A program made the translations under genes and the position numbers. The notes beneath the pieces are model-generated. The model saw only the letters and a program-made list of their open reading frames with translations, did no database searches and was not told where the DNA came from. From Marinobacter sediminum (GTDB lineage: Bacteria > Pseudomonadota > Gammaproteobacteria > Pseudomonadales > Oleiphilaceae): DNA of 64,000 nt. The stretch lies in the NCBI RefSeq assembly GCF_016820575.1, contig NZ_JAEMQH010000002.1, positions 248,001-312,000 of the forward strand, read 5' to 3'. Shown here in pieces: positions 20,166 through 30,074 of this stretch (the stretch's first letter is position 1; every line of letters begins with the position of its first letter).

Positions 20166-21299
20166 ATGACAGACTCCAAGTCCTCCGATGCCAATGTGAA
20201 CTTGACCCCATGGGAGCGTTACCAGAAGGATCTTGAACGTCCGGATTTTCAGAAGGACGCCGCTCAGGAAGATGCTGTCAGCCGTCTGCAGTCACTGTAC
20301 GACAAACTGGTCGATGCTGAAAGTGATCGCAATAAGGCGATGACCAAGCTGCGCCGAAAACTGAAGAAGGGCAAGGAAGAGCCGGTTACCGGGCTGTACT
20401 TCTGGGGCGGCGTTGGTCGCGGTAAGACTTACCTGATGGATACTTTCTACGAATCCCTGCCTTTTGATCGGAAGATGCGGGTTCACTTTCACCGTTTCAT
20501 GCAACGGGTTCATACCGAGCTGAAGTCTCTGAAGGGCGAGAAAAACCCACTGGAGCTGGTGTCCAAGAAGTTTGCTGATGAAGCTCGTGTGATCTGTTTC
20601 GATGAGTTTTTTGTTTCCGACATTGGTGATGCCATGATCCTTGCCACCTTGATGGATGGCCTTTTCAGCCGTGGCGTGACTCTGGTGTGCACCTCCAACA
20701 TTGTTCCGGATGGGTTGTATAAAGACGGCCTGCAGCGCGCGCGTTTCCTGCCTGCGATCGCTCTGGTGAAAAAGCACACTCAGGTTGTGAATGTTGATGG
20801 CGGTATCGACTACCGTCTCAGGACTCTGGAGCAGGCGGAGCTGTTCCATTCACCGCTGGATGACGAAGCGGATGTCAGTCTGCGGGCGAGTTTCGATGCC
20901 CTAGCAGTGGAGGCCGGCAAGCACAGCAAGACCATGGAGATAAATGGGCGGAAGATTCCGGCCCAGGCCCATGCTGATGATGTGGTCTGGTTTGATTTCG
21001 TGGATGTGTGTGATGGCCCTCGTAGCCAGAACGACTACATCGAGCTGGCTCGGCAGTTTCACGCGATCATTATCAGCAATGTCCCTGTCCTGGGACGCGA
21101 GAACGATGATCAGGCTCGTCGGTTCATCAACATGGTGGACGAGTTTTACGATCGCAATGTGAAGGTGATCATGTCCGCCGCGGCTCCCATAACCGAGCTT
21201 TATTCAGGCGGCCGTCTTAGTTTCGAGTTTGAAAGAACCGAATCACGACTGCTGGAAATGCAGTCGCATGAGTATCTGGAAGCACCGCATAAGCCGTAA
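20166..21299 (+). CDS. zapE: Cell division ATPase ZapE
   Basis: A 377-residue AFG1-like ATPase with Walker A GGVGRGKT at residues 81-88 and Walker B ARVICFDEFFVSDIGDAM. In E. coli ZapE acts on the Z-ring under stress. The open frame starts 40 codons earlier, but MTDSKSSDAN gives the E. coli length (375). In E. coli zapE is followed by rplM-rpsI; here a thiolase gene follows instead. Confidence 0.93.
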   Translation: MTDSKSSDANVNLTPWERYQKDLERPDFQKDAAQEDAVSRLQSLYDKLVDAESDRNKAMTKLRRKLKKGKEEPVTGLYFWGGVGRGKTYLMDTFYESLPFDRKMRVHFHRFMQRVHTELKSLKGEKNPLELVSKKFADEARVICFDEFFVSDIGDAMILATLMDGLFSRGVTLVCTSNIVPDGLYKDGLQRARFLPAIALVKKHTQVVNVDGGIDYRLRTLEQAELFHSPLDDEADVSLRASFDALAVEAGKHSKTMEINGRKIPAQAHADDVVWFDFVDVCDGPRSQNDYIELARQFHAIIISNVPVLGRENDDQARRFINMVDEFYDRNVKVIMSAAAPITELYSGGRLSFEFERTESRLLEMQSHEYLEAPHKP

Positions 21300-21385
21300 A
21301 TAATCCCATAAGAATTCAGTAGAACTGAATCAGAACGATAGGCAGAGCGAAGGCTTGGCTATCAATAACAAAGAGAGATCGATCT

Positions 21386-22570
21386 ATGAGCAACGATAAC
21401 GTAGTGATTGTCAGTGGGGTTCGTACCCCAATGGGTGGTTTTCAGGGCAGCCTGTCCGCTGTGAGTGCGCCTGACCTTGGCGCTCTCACCATTGCTGAGG
21501 CGGTAAAGCGCGCTGGTCTGCAGCCGGCTGATGTCCAGGAAGTGATCATGGGCAATGTGCTGCCCGCCGGGCTCAAGCAAGGCCCGGCTCGTCAGGCCAT
21601 GCGCAAGGCTGGTCTGCCAGACAACACCGGTGCCACCACCATCAACAAGCTTTGCGGTTCCGGTATGAAAGCGGCGATGTTTGCCCATGACCTGATCAAG
21701 GCGGGTAGCAACGACATCATGGTCGCCGGTGGCATGGAGAGCATGTCCAATGCGCCCTACATTCTCCCCACCGCGCGGAAAGGCTATCGCATGGGGCCTG
21801 GCGATACAGCGCAGGATCACATGTTCCTGGATGGCCTGGAAGATGCGGAAACGGGCCGCCTGATGGGCGCGTTCGCCCAGGAAATGGCGGACAAGAAGGG
21901 CTACACCCGTGAAGAGATGGATGACTACGCCATCAACTCGCTCAAGCGCGCGCAGCGAGCGATCACCGAGGGTCTGTTGAAGGACGAAATCGTTCCAGTG
22001 ACGGTCAAATCCCGTAAGGGCGACACCGTTGTCGAAGACGATGAGCAGCCGTTCAACGCCAACATCGAAAAGATCCCGAGCCTGCGTCCGGCGTTCAGCA
22101 AAGACGGCACCGTGACTGCCGCGAACGCATCGTCTATCTCTGATGGCGCTTCGGCCCTGGTGTTGATGCGGGAATCAGAAGCGGAAAAGCGTGGTTTGAA
22201 GCCGCTGGCAAGAATTGTGGGTCACAGCACCCAGTCTCAGCATCCTGCGGAATTCACCTGTGCACCGGTAGGTGCCATCGAGACTCTGCTCGGCAAAACT
22301 GGCTGGAGTAAAGAAGAGGTCGACTTGTTTGAGATCAACGAGGCCTTTGCCATGGTGGCCATGATGCCTATCCGCGAGCTGGGGCTCGATCCGGAAAAGG
22401 TGAATGTTCATGGTGGTGCCTGTGCCCAGGGGCACCCTGTAGGCTCTACTGGCTCCCGTCTCCTCGTTACCCTGATGTACGCGCTGCAGCGTTACGGCAA
22501 GAAAAAGGGTATTGCGGCTCTTTGCATCGGCGGTGGTGAGGCCACGGCCATGGCCATTGAGTTGCTGTAA
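21386..22570 (+). CDS. Acetyl-CoA C-acetyltransferase (thiolase)
   Basis: A 394-residue thiolase. The active-site residues are visible: Cys90 in NKLCGSGMKA, His350 in CAQGHPVGSTGSR and Cys380 in ALCIGGGEATA. It either condenses two acetyl-CoA or cleaves acetoacetyl-CoA; direction depends on context. The neighbours give no clear pathway. AGAGA upstream of the ATG acts as the ribosome site. A GGGCCC/GGGCCC hairpin without a T tract follows the stop. Confidence 0.92.
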   Translation: MSNDNVVIVSGVRTPMGGFQGSLSAVSAPDLGALTIAEAVKRAGLQPADVQEVIMGNVLPAGLKQGPARQAMRKAGLPDNTGATTINKLCGSGMKAAMFAHDLIKAGSNDIMVAGGMESMSNAPYILPTARKGYRMGPGDTAQDHMFLDGLEDAETGRLMGAFAQEMADKKGYTREEMDDYAINSLKRAQRAITEGLLKDEIVPVTVKSRKGDTVVEDDEQPFNANIEKIPSLRPAFSKDGTVTAANASSISDGASALVLMRESEAEKRGLKPLARIVGHSTQSQHPAEFTCAPVGAIETLLGKTGWSKEEVDLFEINEAFAMVAMMPIRELGLDPEKVNVHGGACAQGHPVGSTGSRLLVTLMYALQRYGKKKGIAALCIGGGEATAMAIELL

Positions 22571-22860
22571 GCTCCTGCTCTAGGGCCCAGGGATGGGCCC
22601 GAATCTCCTTCCTGTTCGCCCAAGAAAACCCCGCCAAACCAAAGTGGTTGCATCCAAAATTGTTGTCTATAGTGAAGCGGTGCGAGTAAACCCGCTGGTA
22701 AATGGGGTATGAAGGCAAAATCATACTTTTGACTGATCAAAGCGCTCGACAGCGTTAGCTATAGTGCCAACATCACGAGCACTGTGCATGAAGCCTCCTA
22801 TACATCGTGAATACCAATAATCAGAGCAGCGACTCAGAACAACAATGGAGTAGCCTTCCA

Positions 22861-24768
22861 ATGACAAGAAAAACACAACAATGGCAGCGTTTGGCCAAAT
22901 TACCGTTGGCTGTAGCAATTGCGGCCGGCGTGTCCGGTCAAGCCGCAGCCTATTCATTCTACGTGGGAGATGTCGAAGCCCAGTTCAACACCACGCTTTC
23001 CGCGGGTGTCGGTTGGCGGACGTCCGATCAGGACAAGCGCCTGATCGCCCAAGGTAACCTGGGCCCTGAGTTCGCTCCCGGTGGCGATAAAGCCAATATT
23101 GGTGCTTCCACCAACAACTACGACGACGGTAACCTGAACTTCGAGAAGGGCGACACTTACTCCAAGGTTGTGAAAGGCAACAGTGAGCTGTTCCTGAACT
23201 ACGACGTCGACAGCGATACGCTGACTCGAGTTGGCGGTCTGGTTCGTGGGCGGTACTACTACGACTTCGAGCTCAAGGACGAACAGCGCGCGGTCGATCC
23301 CGTTGGCCAGCGACGCGAACTGAACGACGAAGCCAAGGACAATGCTTCCGGTGGCGAGCTTCTCGACGCCTACGTGTTTTCTGACTGGTACTTCGGTAAC
23401 ACGCCTGTAAGCCTGCGCTATGGTCGTCAGGTGCTTAGCTGGGGTGAAAGCACCTTTATCCAGGGTGGTATCAACGTTATCAACCCGGTCGACGTTCCCG
23501 CCTTCCGCGCCCCTGGCGCCGAATTGAAGGATGCACTGTTGCCGGTAGAAATGTTCTACGCCTCTGCAGGCGTTACTGAAAACATTACTCTGGAAACGTT
23601 CGTCCAGGCGGACTGGGAACCGGTCAAGCCGGACGATTGCGGCACCTTCTTCTCCACCAACGATTTCGCCGCTGATGGCTGCGGGCCAGTTCTTTTGGCT
23701 GGTGCGCTGCCTGACTCACAAGCACTTGCGCAGGGTTTTGTAGCGCCTCGTCTTGGCGATGAAGAAGCTGATTCCAAGGATCAGTTTGGTGTTGCCATGC
23801 GCTGGTACGTGCCAGCTCTGAATGACTCCGAATTAGGCTTCTATTACATCAAGTACAATAGCCGACTGCCCTACGTTAGCGGCCAGGTGAACAATCCCTC
23901 AAGTCCGGAGGGGAGCCAAACTAATGATCCTAGTCAGCCTTTCGCGACGTTCCCAAGTTACTTCGTTGAATACCCAGAAAACATTGACCTCTATGGTGTG
24001 AGCATCAACACAACCACGCCGGGCGGTTGGTCTTTGGGTGCTGAATACAGCTTCCGGCCGAACATGCCAATTCAGTGGAACGCCTTTGAATTATTGCTGG
24101 GCGGCATTCAGGCTCGAACCGATGCAGATGGCAACCAAACTCCTCTGAGCTTGCTGGAACGCCAGCGTCTTGAAGAGGCAGGTGGTGCGAATCTGGCCGG
24201 GACCAAAGTGGACGGTTACGATCGCTTCAAGGTCTCGCAAGCACAGTTCACTTTGATTAAATTCTTCGATCAGGTCATGGGCGCAAGCCGCCTGTCGTTG
24301 ATCACCGAGTTTGGTGCTACCTACATTCATGATCTCCCGGATAATGATGAAGCTCGTTACGGGCGCTCAGGTACGTTCGGCGTTGGTCAAATACCTTTGG
24401 AGTCGCTAGGCGGCGCTGATATCTGTGCGGCTGGCGCAAATATCAATACCAATTACTGCAACAATGAAGGCTTTACCACAGACTTCTCTTGGGGGTATCG
24501 TGCACGCTTCGTTTGGGACTATCCCAACGTGTTTGCTGGTGTGAACCTGCGCCCGCAGCTCGCGTGGTCACACGACGTACAGGGCTACAGCCCACAACCT
24601 GGTGGTGCGTTCAATGAGGGCAGTAAAGCGGTGGGTCTCTCCCTGGAGGCGGTCTACCAGAATAAAATTACGGCAGACATTGGTTACACAAACTTTTTCG
24701 GCGGGAAGCCGTATAACGAATTGACTGACCGTGATTTTGCAGTGGTGAGTGTGTCCTACTCATTCTGA
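22861..24768 (+). CDS. DUF1302 family outer-membrane protein
   Basis: A 635-residue protein with a signal peptide (LPLAVAIAAGVSGQAAA, cleavage near residue 30). The mature part is rich in alternating aromatic and polar residues and ends in VVSVSYSF, a terminal-Phe signal for outer-membrane barrel assembly. It matches DUF1302, often encoded beside DUF1329. Function is not established; a lipid or hydrophobic-substrate channel is an inference. I chose the ATG at 22861 with GGAG ten bases upstream; a GTG at 22807 would add 18 polar residues. The preceding gap (22571-22860) holds no gene I can support. Confidence 0.85.
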   Translation: MTRKTQQWQRLAKLPLAVAIAAGVSGQAAAYSFYVGDVEAQFNTTLSAGVGWRTSDQDKRLIAQGNLGPEFAPGGDKANIGASTNNYDDGNLNFEKGDTYSKVVKGNSELFLNYDVDSDTLTRVGGLVRGRYYYDFELKDEQRAVDPVGQRRELNDEAKDNASGGELLDAYVFSDWYFGNTPVSLRYGRQVLSWGESTFIQGGINVINPVDVPAFRAPGAELKDALLPVEMFYASAGVTENITLETFVQADWEPVKPDDCGTFFSTNDFAADGCGPVLLAGALPDSQALAQGFVAPRLGDEEADSKDQFGVAMRWYVPALNDSELGFYYIKYNSRLPYVSGQVNNPSSPEGSQTNDPSQPFATFPSYFVEYPENIDLYGVSINTTTPGGWSLGAEYSFRPNMPIQWNAFELLLGGIQARTDADGNQTPLSLLERQRLEEAGGANLAGTKVDGYDRFKVSQAQFTLIKFFDQVMGASRLSLITEFGATYIHDLPDNDEARYGRSGTFGVGQIPLESLGGADICAAGANINTNYCNNEGFTTDFSWGYRARFVWDYPNVFAGVNLRPQLAWSHDVQGYSPQPGGAFNEGSKAVGLSLEAVYQNKITADIGYTNFFGGKPYNELTDRDFAVVSVSYSF

Positions 24769-24808
24769 TACCGACACCGAAAAGAATTCGTTTAACGAGG
24801 TACTTTAA

Positions 24809-26170
24809 ATGATACTAAACAAGAAACTACTGGCCACCGGTCTCTTGGCTGCAAGCGTCTTTGCAGGCCAGGCCTACGGTGCGGTTTCTGCCGAAGAAGC
24901 GGCCAAGCTGGGCAATTCGCTGACGCCGATGGGCGCAGAGAAAGCGGGCAATGGTGGCGAAATCCCGGCCTGGGATGGCGGCTTGAGCACACCACCCGCT
25001 GGATACAAAGGCGATGGCCGCTACGTTGATCCGTTTAAGGGCGAAAAGCCGAAGTTCGTCATCGATCAAAGCAATGTGGATCAGTACGCAGAGAACCTGT
25101 CTGCTGGACAGATTGCCATGATCAAGCGTTACGACGACTACTTCATGCCGGTCTATGAGACTCACCGTACATCGACATACCCGAAAGAAATTAACGATCA
25201 GACCATCGCAAATGCAACCAAGGTTGAGTTGATTAAAGACGGCAACGGTCTCGGTAATTACACCGAAGCCACTCCGTTCCCGATCCCTCAAAACGGCCTT
25301 GAAGTGATCTGGAATCACATCACACGTTACCGTGGCGGTTCCGTTGCCCGTAACGTTGGTCAGGTAACGCCGACCGCAGGTGGCGCCTACTCCGTGGTCA
25401 AGTTCCAGGACGAGTTCACCTGGCGTACGGCGCTCAAAGATTTTGAGCCAGGCGAAGACCCCAACGTTCTGTTCTACTTCAAGCAGGCGATCACAGCGCC
25501 GGCTCGTTTGGCCGGTAACGTATTGTTGGTGCATGAGACTATCGACCAAGTTGCTGAGCCACGTCGCGCATGGCTATACAATGCGGGTCAGCGCCGTGTG
25601 CGTCGGGCGCCTCAAGTTTCGTACGACGGACCAGGTACAGCTGCCGATGGCCAGCGAACTACCGATAACTTCGACATGTATAACGGTGCGCCTGACCGCT
25701 ACAATTGGGAGCTTGTGGGCAAGAAGGAAATGTACATCCCGTACAATTCTTACGAGTTGGTGGACCCAAGCCTAACCTATGATCAGATCGTCAAGGCTGG
25801 CCACATCAACCAGGATCTGACTCGTTATGAGTTGCATCGTGTTTGGCATGTGCGCGCTACCCTAAAGGATGGCGAACGCCACATCTACGCCCAGCGCGAC
25901 TTCTACTTCGACGAAGATTCTTGGCAGGCATCGATTATCGATCACTACGATGGCCGTGGTGAGCTATGGCGGGTGGCTGAGGCTCACGCCATGCAGTTCT
26001 ACGATCAGGACGTGCCCTGGTACGCTATCGAGGTTCTGTATGACCTGCTGTCTGGTCGCTACCTCGCGCTGGGCCTGACCAACGAGGAAGAAGATCCTTA
26101 CGAGTTTGGTGCTGAGCGCCAGTCTCGGGACTACACGCCGGCGGCACTTCGTCGGGCGGGTACTCGATAA
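24809..26170 (+). CDS. DUF1329 family periplasmic or outer-membrane protein
   Basis: A 453-residue protein with a signal peptide (KLLATGLLAASVFAGQAYG, cleavage near residue 24). The mature part carries typical DUF1329 stretches such as ELVGKKEMYIPYNSYEL and ELHRVWHVRATLKDGERH. Proteins of this family are thought to have a LolA/LolB-like lipid-binding fold. It follows the DUF1302 gene by 40 bases and is closed by a terminator, so the two form a bicistronic unit. The likely role is to pass a hydrophobic ligand to or from the DUF1302 barrel, but this is inference. Confidence 0.87.
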   Translation: MILNKKLLATGLLAASVFAGQAYGAVSAEEAAKLGNSLTPMGAEKAGNGGEIPAWDGGLSTPPAGYKGDGRYVDPFKGEKPKFVIDQSNVDQYAENLSAGQIAMIKRYDDYFMPVYETHRTSTYPKEINDQTIANATKVELIKDGNGLGNYTEATPFPIPQNGLEVIWNHITRYRGGSVARNVGQVTPTAGGAYSVVKFQDEFTWRTALKDFEPGEDPNVLFYFKQAITAPARLAGNVLLVHETIDQVAEPRRAWLYNAGQRRVRRAPQVSYDGPGTAADGQRTTDNFDMYNGAPDRYNWELVGKKEMYIPYNSYELVDPSLTYDQIVKAGHINQDLTRYELHRVWHVRATLKDGERHIYAQRDFYFDEDSWQASIIDHYDGRGELWRVAEAHAMQFYDQDVPWYAIEVLYDLLSGRYLALGLTNEEEDPYEFGAERQSRDYTPAALRRAGTR

Positions 26171-26191
26171 GGTTAAGATAAGAAGTGGAGA

Positions 26192-26221
26192 ACGGCGGGC
26201 CTTGGGCCCGCCGTTTTTGTT
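26192..26221 (+). terminator. Rho-independent terminator after the DUF1302/DUF1329 pair
   Basis: ACGGCGGGCC and GGCCCGCCGT form a perfect 10-bp stem around a three-base loop and are followed by TTTTTGTTT. It lies 22 bases after the DUF1329 stop. The rest of the gap to the LuxR gene (26222-26444) shows nothing I can name. Confidence 0.92.
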
Positions 26222-26444
26222 TGTGGCATGCAAATGCAGCCATGCGAGGTTGCCGCCAAAGAGCCTGCCACCTCGGAAAACCCTTTCACGTCAAAATTTT
26301 GCAGCCCGCCCCCGAATTGGTTTAACCTTCCAGTCATACTAAAGGCGTACCCGGAGTCGGTCGCCATTCGAAGTTCAGTGCAGAGATCCATTTTCCGGTC
26401 AAAGATTGCCATTCCAGTAGGCCGGTTTTGCAGCGGGGCAGTGC

Positions 26445-29135
26445 GTGAAACCTTTCAATGATGGCCGTGCAGCCAACGACGAATTCCAGTCAGCTAACAG
26501 TAATCTTCAGCGGGGGGAGCTGGTTCGGGATCTGCTTAGGCAAAGGCTTCAGATCCCGCTGTTGCCGGTCGATGCAATGGCGCGCCCCGTCCTGGACCAG
26601 CAGATTGCCGAAGCGCTCATTCCCCGAGGGGTGCTGTTTGTTGAAGCGCCCTGTGGCTACGGCAAGTCGCATGCCGTGACGGCGGGCCTGCACGCCGCCG
26701 ACGTTCACCCGGACAGATTTCGCTGGGTAGCACTGAGTGAGCAGGATAATTCGCCTTCCCGATTTCTGACGCTGATTGCGATTGCACTCGACTTGCCGGA
26801 GGCCTCCGAGAGTAGCCTCCAGGGTGGGGCAACGTTTTCAGATGCGCTGGCGATGATGCTTGTCACACTCGAGCGGGAGCCAGAGTCGCCTCCACGGACA
26901 CTCATTCTCGATAATGTTCAAAACCTGGGTAACCCTGCCGTTGTTGCGTTGCTGCAACAGCTGATGACCGATCTTCCGGCGTGTCTGTCGATGGTGCTGC
27001 TTTCCCGGCGCTCGTTGCCATTTGAAACCCACGGTCTTGAGCTTGAAAACCGCTTCAGCCGTCTGGCCAGTGAGACTCTGGAATTCAGTCGGTCCGAAAC
27101 GTTCGAGTTCTTCGGCCAGTTGCTGGCATCAAATCAGCTCACCAGTGTGGCCATCGACAATTTGTATGACATGACCGAAGGCTGGCCGACACCGCTCGCT
27201 TTGTACCGGCGGGAGCTGATCCGCCACAGTGAGCTCAAGCCAGTGCAGGAAACCAATAGCGTGGAGTGTTTCCTGAAAGAGTCGGTTCTGGGCAACCTCA
27301 CCTCTGCTCAACGACGTTCTGTTCGTGTCATGGCGGAGCTGGAGCTGTGTTCTGATGAGTTCTTCCTTGCATTGGCTCCGGTGATGCCGGAAATAGGTTT
27401 TGTGCCGTCCCAGGCAATGGAACATGGTTTGCCGTTAAAGGTCATGCCCGGGCGAGGACGCTGGTACAGGATGAATCCTCTGCTGCAGGAATGGCTGAAA
27501 GCGCCGGTGATGGCCGGACACGTAGACCGCATGAGTTGTGCCAGCCATTGGTTCGAAGAGCGGGAACAGTTTCCCGAAGCTTTGAAATACGCTTTGCTGG
27601 CTGGCGATTCGGATGCGGTGGTGGCGATCGCCTCAGAGGGGTCAGAGGCTTTGCTGCTGGGGCAGGACACGGCCTCCCTGTTGCGGTTACGAAAGAGCCT
27701 GCCGAATCAGCTTCTGGAGCGCAGTGCCCGGCTCAGAATTGTTTACGGATGGGTTCATGCCATAGGCGGACAATTTCGTCAGGCCAGATCCCTGATCGAT
27801 GGGCTCGAAGCGTCTGATGCTCAGGAGCATGCAGCACGCATCCGCGCGCTGAGAGCTTTTATCCTCCGGGGAGAAGGCAAAGTAGTGCCGGCTTTGGAAA
27901 TGGCTGATCAGGCCCTGAGTGCAGGTGATTTGTCCACTCAGGGGCAGCTGGTTGCCCAGATGGTGAGATCAAGCGCATTGTGTGCATGTGGCCGCTTCAC
28001 GGAGGCGAGGGATGCCAATCGTGCAGCAGCGCGGCTTGCTCGGGAAGCGGGCGATGCGGGCTCGGAGGCACTGGCGGTATACGCTCATGCCAGAATTGAG
28101 CTGGGTAAGGGCTCATTGAAACATGCGGAGCAGTTACTGCGTACCGGGCTGGATACCGCGATGCATGAACTGGCAAGGCCGGCCAAGATCGGTGAAACCC
28201 GTCTGCAGTTGAATCTGGTGCTGGTGTTGTGGCACCAGGGCCGAGGTACAGAGGCTGACCGTCTGCTGGTCACCTGTGGCCGGCATGCTGAGCGTACCCG
28301 CGACCTTGGGTTACTGTTGGCAATGGCTGTTCGTGTTCTGATGTGTCGAGCGGCAGGCAGGTTGGATGATGCGTTCGTCTGGATCGGCCGTGCCGAACGC
28401 ACCATGCACGCCTGGCAGGTGGATGAAACCCTGTTTGTTCCAGTGCTGGAAGCACTCAAGGCCAGTTGCTGGTTGGCCCAGAATCAGGTGGATAGTGCCG
28501 CTCAGGCGGTCGCCAAGCTGGAGCCTTATCGTCAGGCGGGCTGTGTGCCGGAGCTGTTCCCGATGATGCCTGGGTTATTGGATTGTATGGACGTCCGGGT
28601 GGCTCTGGCGCGCGGCGACAGTGTGCGCGCCCGCGAAACCCTGACGGGCATTCGGGAGCGTTATGAGGCGGTGATTCCGTGGGGTGTGGAATTGCACATT
28701 CGTTTGCTGGAAGCAGTGCTCGCGCAGGAAGAGAAGGGGCTGAGTGCAGCGCAAAAGATCCTGGCTTCGGTGGTCGCCGAGGCATCGCGGGAGCACTTCA
28801 TCAGTCCATTTGCGGAGCTCCAGAATGAACTTCGGGATCTAATGACGAAAGGGTTCGCCCAGATCGCGAATGGGCCGTTCAAGGATTCCTTGGGTCGCTT
28901 GTACCGCATTCAGCCTGAAACTGAGGCCGCTGAGGCATTGGCGGAGCCGATCAGTGATCGGGAGCAAGGTGTTCTGGAGTTGATAGCGAAAGGTCTGTCG
29001 AACCAGGAAATTGCTGACAAGCTTCATATCTCTCTGCACACAGTCAAAACCCACGCACGCCGAATTAACGCCAAGCTGGCCGTGAGGTCGCGTACTCAGG
29101 CTATTGTCCGGGCTCGGGAACTGGGGCTGCTCTAA
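26445..29135 (+). CDS. MalT-like LuxR-family ATP-dependent transcriptional regulator
   Basis: An 896-residue STAND-type regulator. An N-terminal P-loop APCGYGKS at residues 68-75 begins a MalT-like NTPase (Walker B-like TLILDNVQNL). The middle is helical, TPR-like sensor sequence, and the last 60 residues are a LuxR helix-turn-helix with ISDREQGVLELIAKGLSNQE and LHISLHTVKTHARR. Such proteins bind a small inducer, oligomerise with ATP and activate promoters. Its position directly downstream of DUF1302/DUF1329 suggests it controls that pair. The start is a GTG; later starts would cut the domain before the P-loop. Confidence 0.9.
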   Translation: MKPFNDGRAANDEFQSANSNLQRGELVRDLLRQRLQIPLLPVDAMARPVLDQQIAEALIPRGVLFVEAPCGYGKSHAVTAGLHAADVHPDRFRWVALSEQDNSPSRFLTLIAIALDLPEASESSLQGGATFSDALAMMLVTLEREPESPPRTLILDNVQNLGNPAVVALLQQLMTDLPACLSMVLLSRRSLPFETHGLELENRFSRLASETLEFSRSETFEFFGQLLASNQLTSVAIDNLYDMTEGWPTPLALYRRELIRHSELKPVQETNSVECFLKESVLGNLTSAQRRSVRVMAELELCSDEFFLALAPVMPEIGFVPSQAMEHGLPLKVMPGRGRWYRMNPLLQEWLKAPVMAGHVDRMSCASHWFEEREQFPEALKYALLAGDSDAVVAIASEGSEALLLGQDTASLLRLRKSLPNQLLERSARLRIVYGWVHAIGGQFRQARSLIDGLEASDAQEHAARIRALRAFILRGEGKVVPALEMADQALSAGDLSTQGQLVAQMVRSSALCACGRFTEARDANRAAARLAREAGDAGSEALAVYAHARIELGKGSLKHAEQLLRTGLDTAMHELARPAKIGETRLQLNLVLVLWHQGRGTEADRLLVTCGRHAERTRDLGLLLAMAVRVLMCRAAGRLDDAFVWIGRAERTMHAWQVDETLFVPVLEALKASCWLAQNQVDSAAQAVAKLEPYRQAGCVPELFPMMPGLLDCMDVRVALARGDSVRARETLTGIRERYEAVIPWGVELHIRLLEAVLAQEEKGLSAAQKILASVVAEASREHFISPFAELQNELRDLMTKGFAQIANGPFKDSLGRLYRIQPETEAAEALAEPISDREQGVLELIAKGLSNQEIADKLHISLHTVKTHARRINAKLAVRSRTQAIVRARELGLL

Positions 29136-29141
29136 CTCTGC

Positions 29142-30035
29142 CTAGCGGGCTTTCAAGGCTTCGATACGTGCATCTTTGTCGGCCCAGAGCTCGCTGATCC
29201 ACTGCTGAAAATCCTTGCGCATTTCGCGGTCGTTCTCGTAATCCATGCCCAGAAAGCGAGGCGGGATTTCCCGGGTACGAACGTCGATAACAATGCGACG
29301 GATGCGTCCGCACAGATAGTCCCAGAAGCCTGCTTTGCCATCCGGATAGACGATCGTTACATCCAGCATGGTATGTATCATTTCGCCCATAGCCTGCAGG
29401 ACGAACGCGGTGCCCCCTGCACGTGGTTTCAGCAGATGCTTGTACGGTGAGTTCTGGTTCTGGTGCTTTGCAGGGGTAAATCGAGTACCTTCCATGAAAT
29501 TGAACACCGTTACCGGCGTGTAGCGGAACTTTTCACACGCGGCTTGCGTTGCTGCTACGTCCTTGCCTTTAAGTTCTGGCCGTTTGGCAATCTGCTCCTT
29601 GGTATGGCGATGCATGAACGGAAAATCCAGCGCCCACCAGGCAATACCCAGAAACGGCACCCAGATCAGTTCCTTCTTGAGAAAAAACTTCAATAACGGG
29701 ATGCGGCTGTTCAATACGTACTGGATGGCTGGGATGTCGGCCCAGCTCTGATGGTTGCAGGTGACAAAATACCAGTGTTCAGGGCTGAGCTTGTCCACTC
29801 CCCGCACGTCCCATTCAACCTGATGCAGTGTGGCCATCAGCCGATTGTTAAATCCGATCCAGAGCCAGGCAATCCGGTTCAGCACAACCGTGCAGGCCTT
29901 TCTGACCGGTGCAACGGGTAAAGCCAGCTTGCTGATCGCGAATAGCAGCAGAGCTGGAAAGAGCACCAAGGTATTGCACAGGATGAGAAGCGCCGCCAGG
30001 GTCCCTTTCAGCGGAGCGGGTAAAAAGTGAAGCAT
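29142..30035 (-). CDS. PlsC-type acyltransferase (YihG-like)
   Basis: A 297-residue membrane acyltransferase. The catalytic HX4D is His95 to Asp100 in CNHQSWADI, and block III is FMEGTRFTPAKH. The first 60 residues hold one or two membrane helices. It resembles YihG/YihY-side acyltransferases that acylate lysophosphatidic acid, so a role in membrane phospholipid synthesis is likely; the acyl donor cannot be read. It converges on the LuxR gene with a 6-base gap and no visible terminator. Confidence 0.88.
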   Translation of the reverse strand: MLHFLPAPLKGTLAALLILCNTLVLFPALLLFAISKLALPVAPVRKACTVVLNRIAWLWIGFNNRLMATLHQVEWDVRGVDKLSPEHWYFVTCNHQSWADIPAIQYVLNSRIPLLKFFLKKELIWVPFLGIAWWALDFPFMHRHTKEQIAKRPELKGKDVAATQAACEKFRYTPVTVFNFMEGTRFTPAKHQNQNSPYKHLLKPRAGGTAFVLQAMGEMIHTMLDVTIVYPDGKAGFWDYLCGRIRRIVIDVRTREIPPRFLGMDYENDREMRKDFQQWISELWADKDARIEALKAR

Positions 30036-30074
30036 TTGAGGATGTCTCTGGCGTCAGGTTTGTCGGTCGTGAGC

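Noticed and set aside
22729..22765. TTGACT and TATAGT upstream of the DUF1302 gene as a sigma-70 promoter
   Set aside because: The spacing is 25 bases, too long for sigma-70.
22745..22780. TGGCAC on the minus strand before the DUF1302 gene as a sigma-54 site
   Set aside because: The GC of the -12 element is missing at the required spacing, and the orientation is away from the gene.
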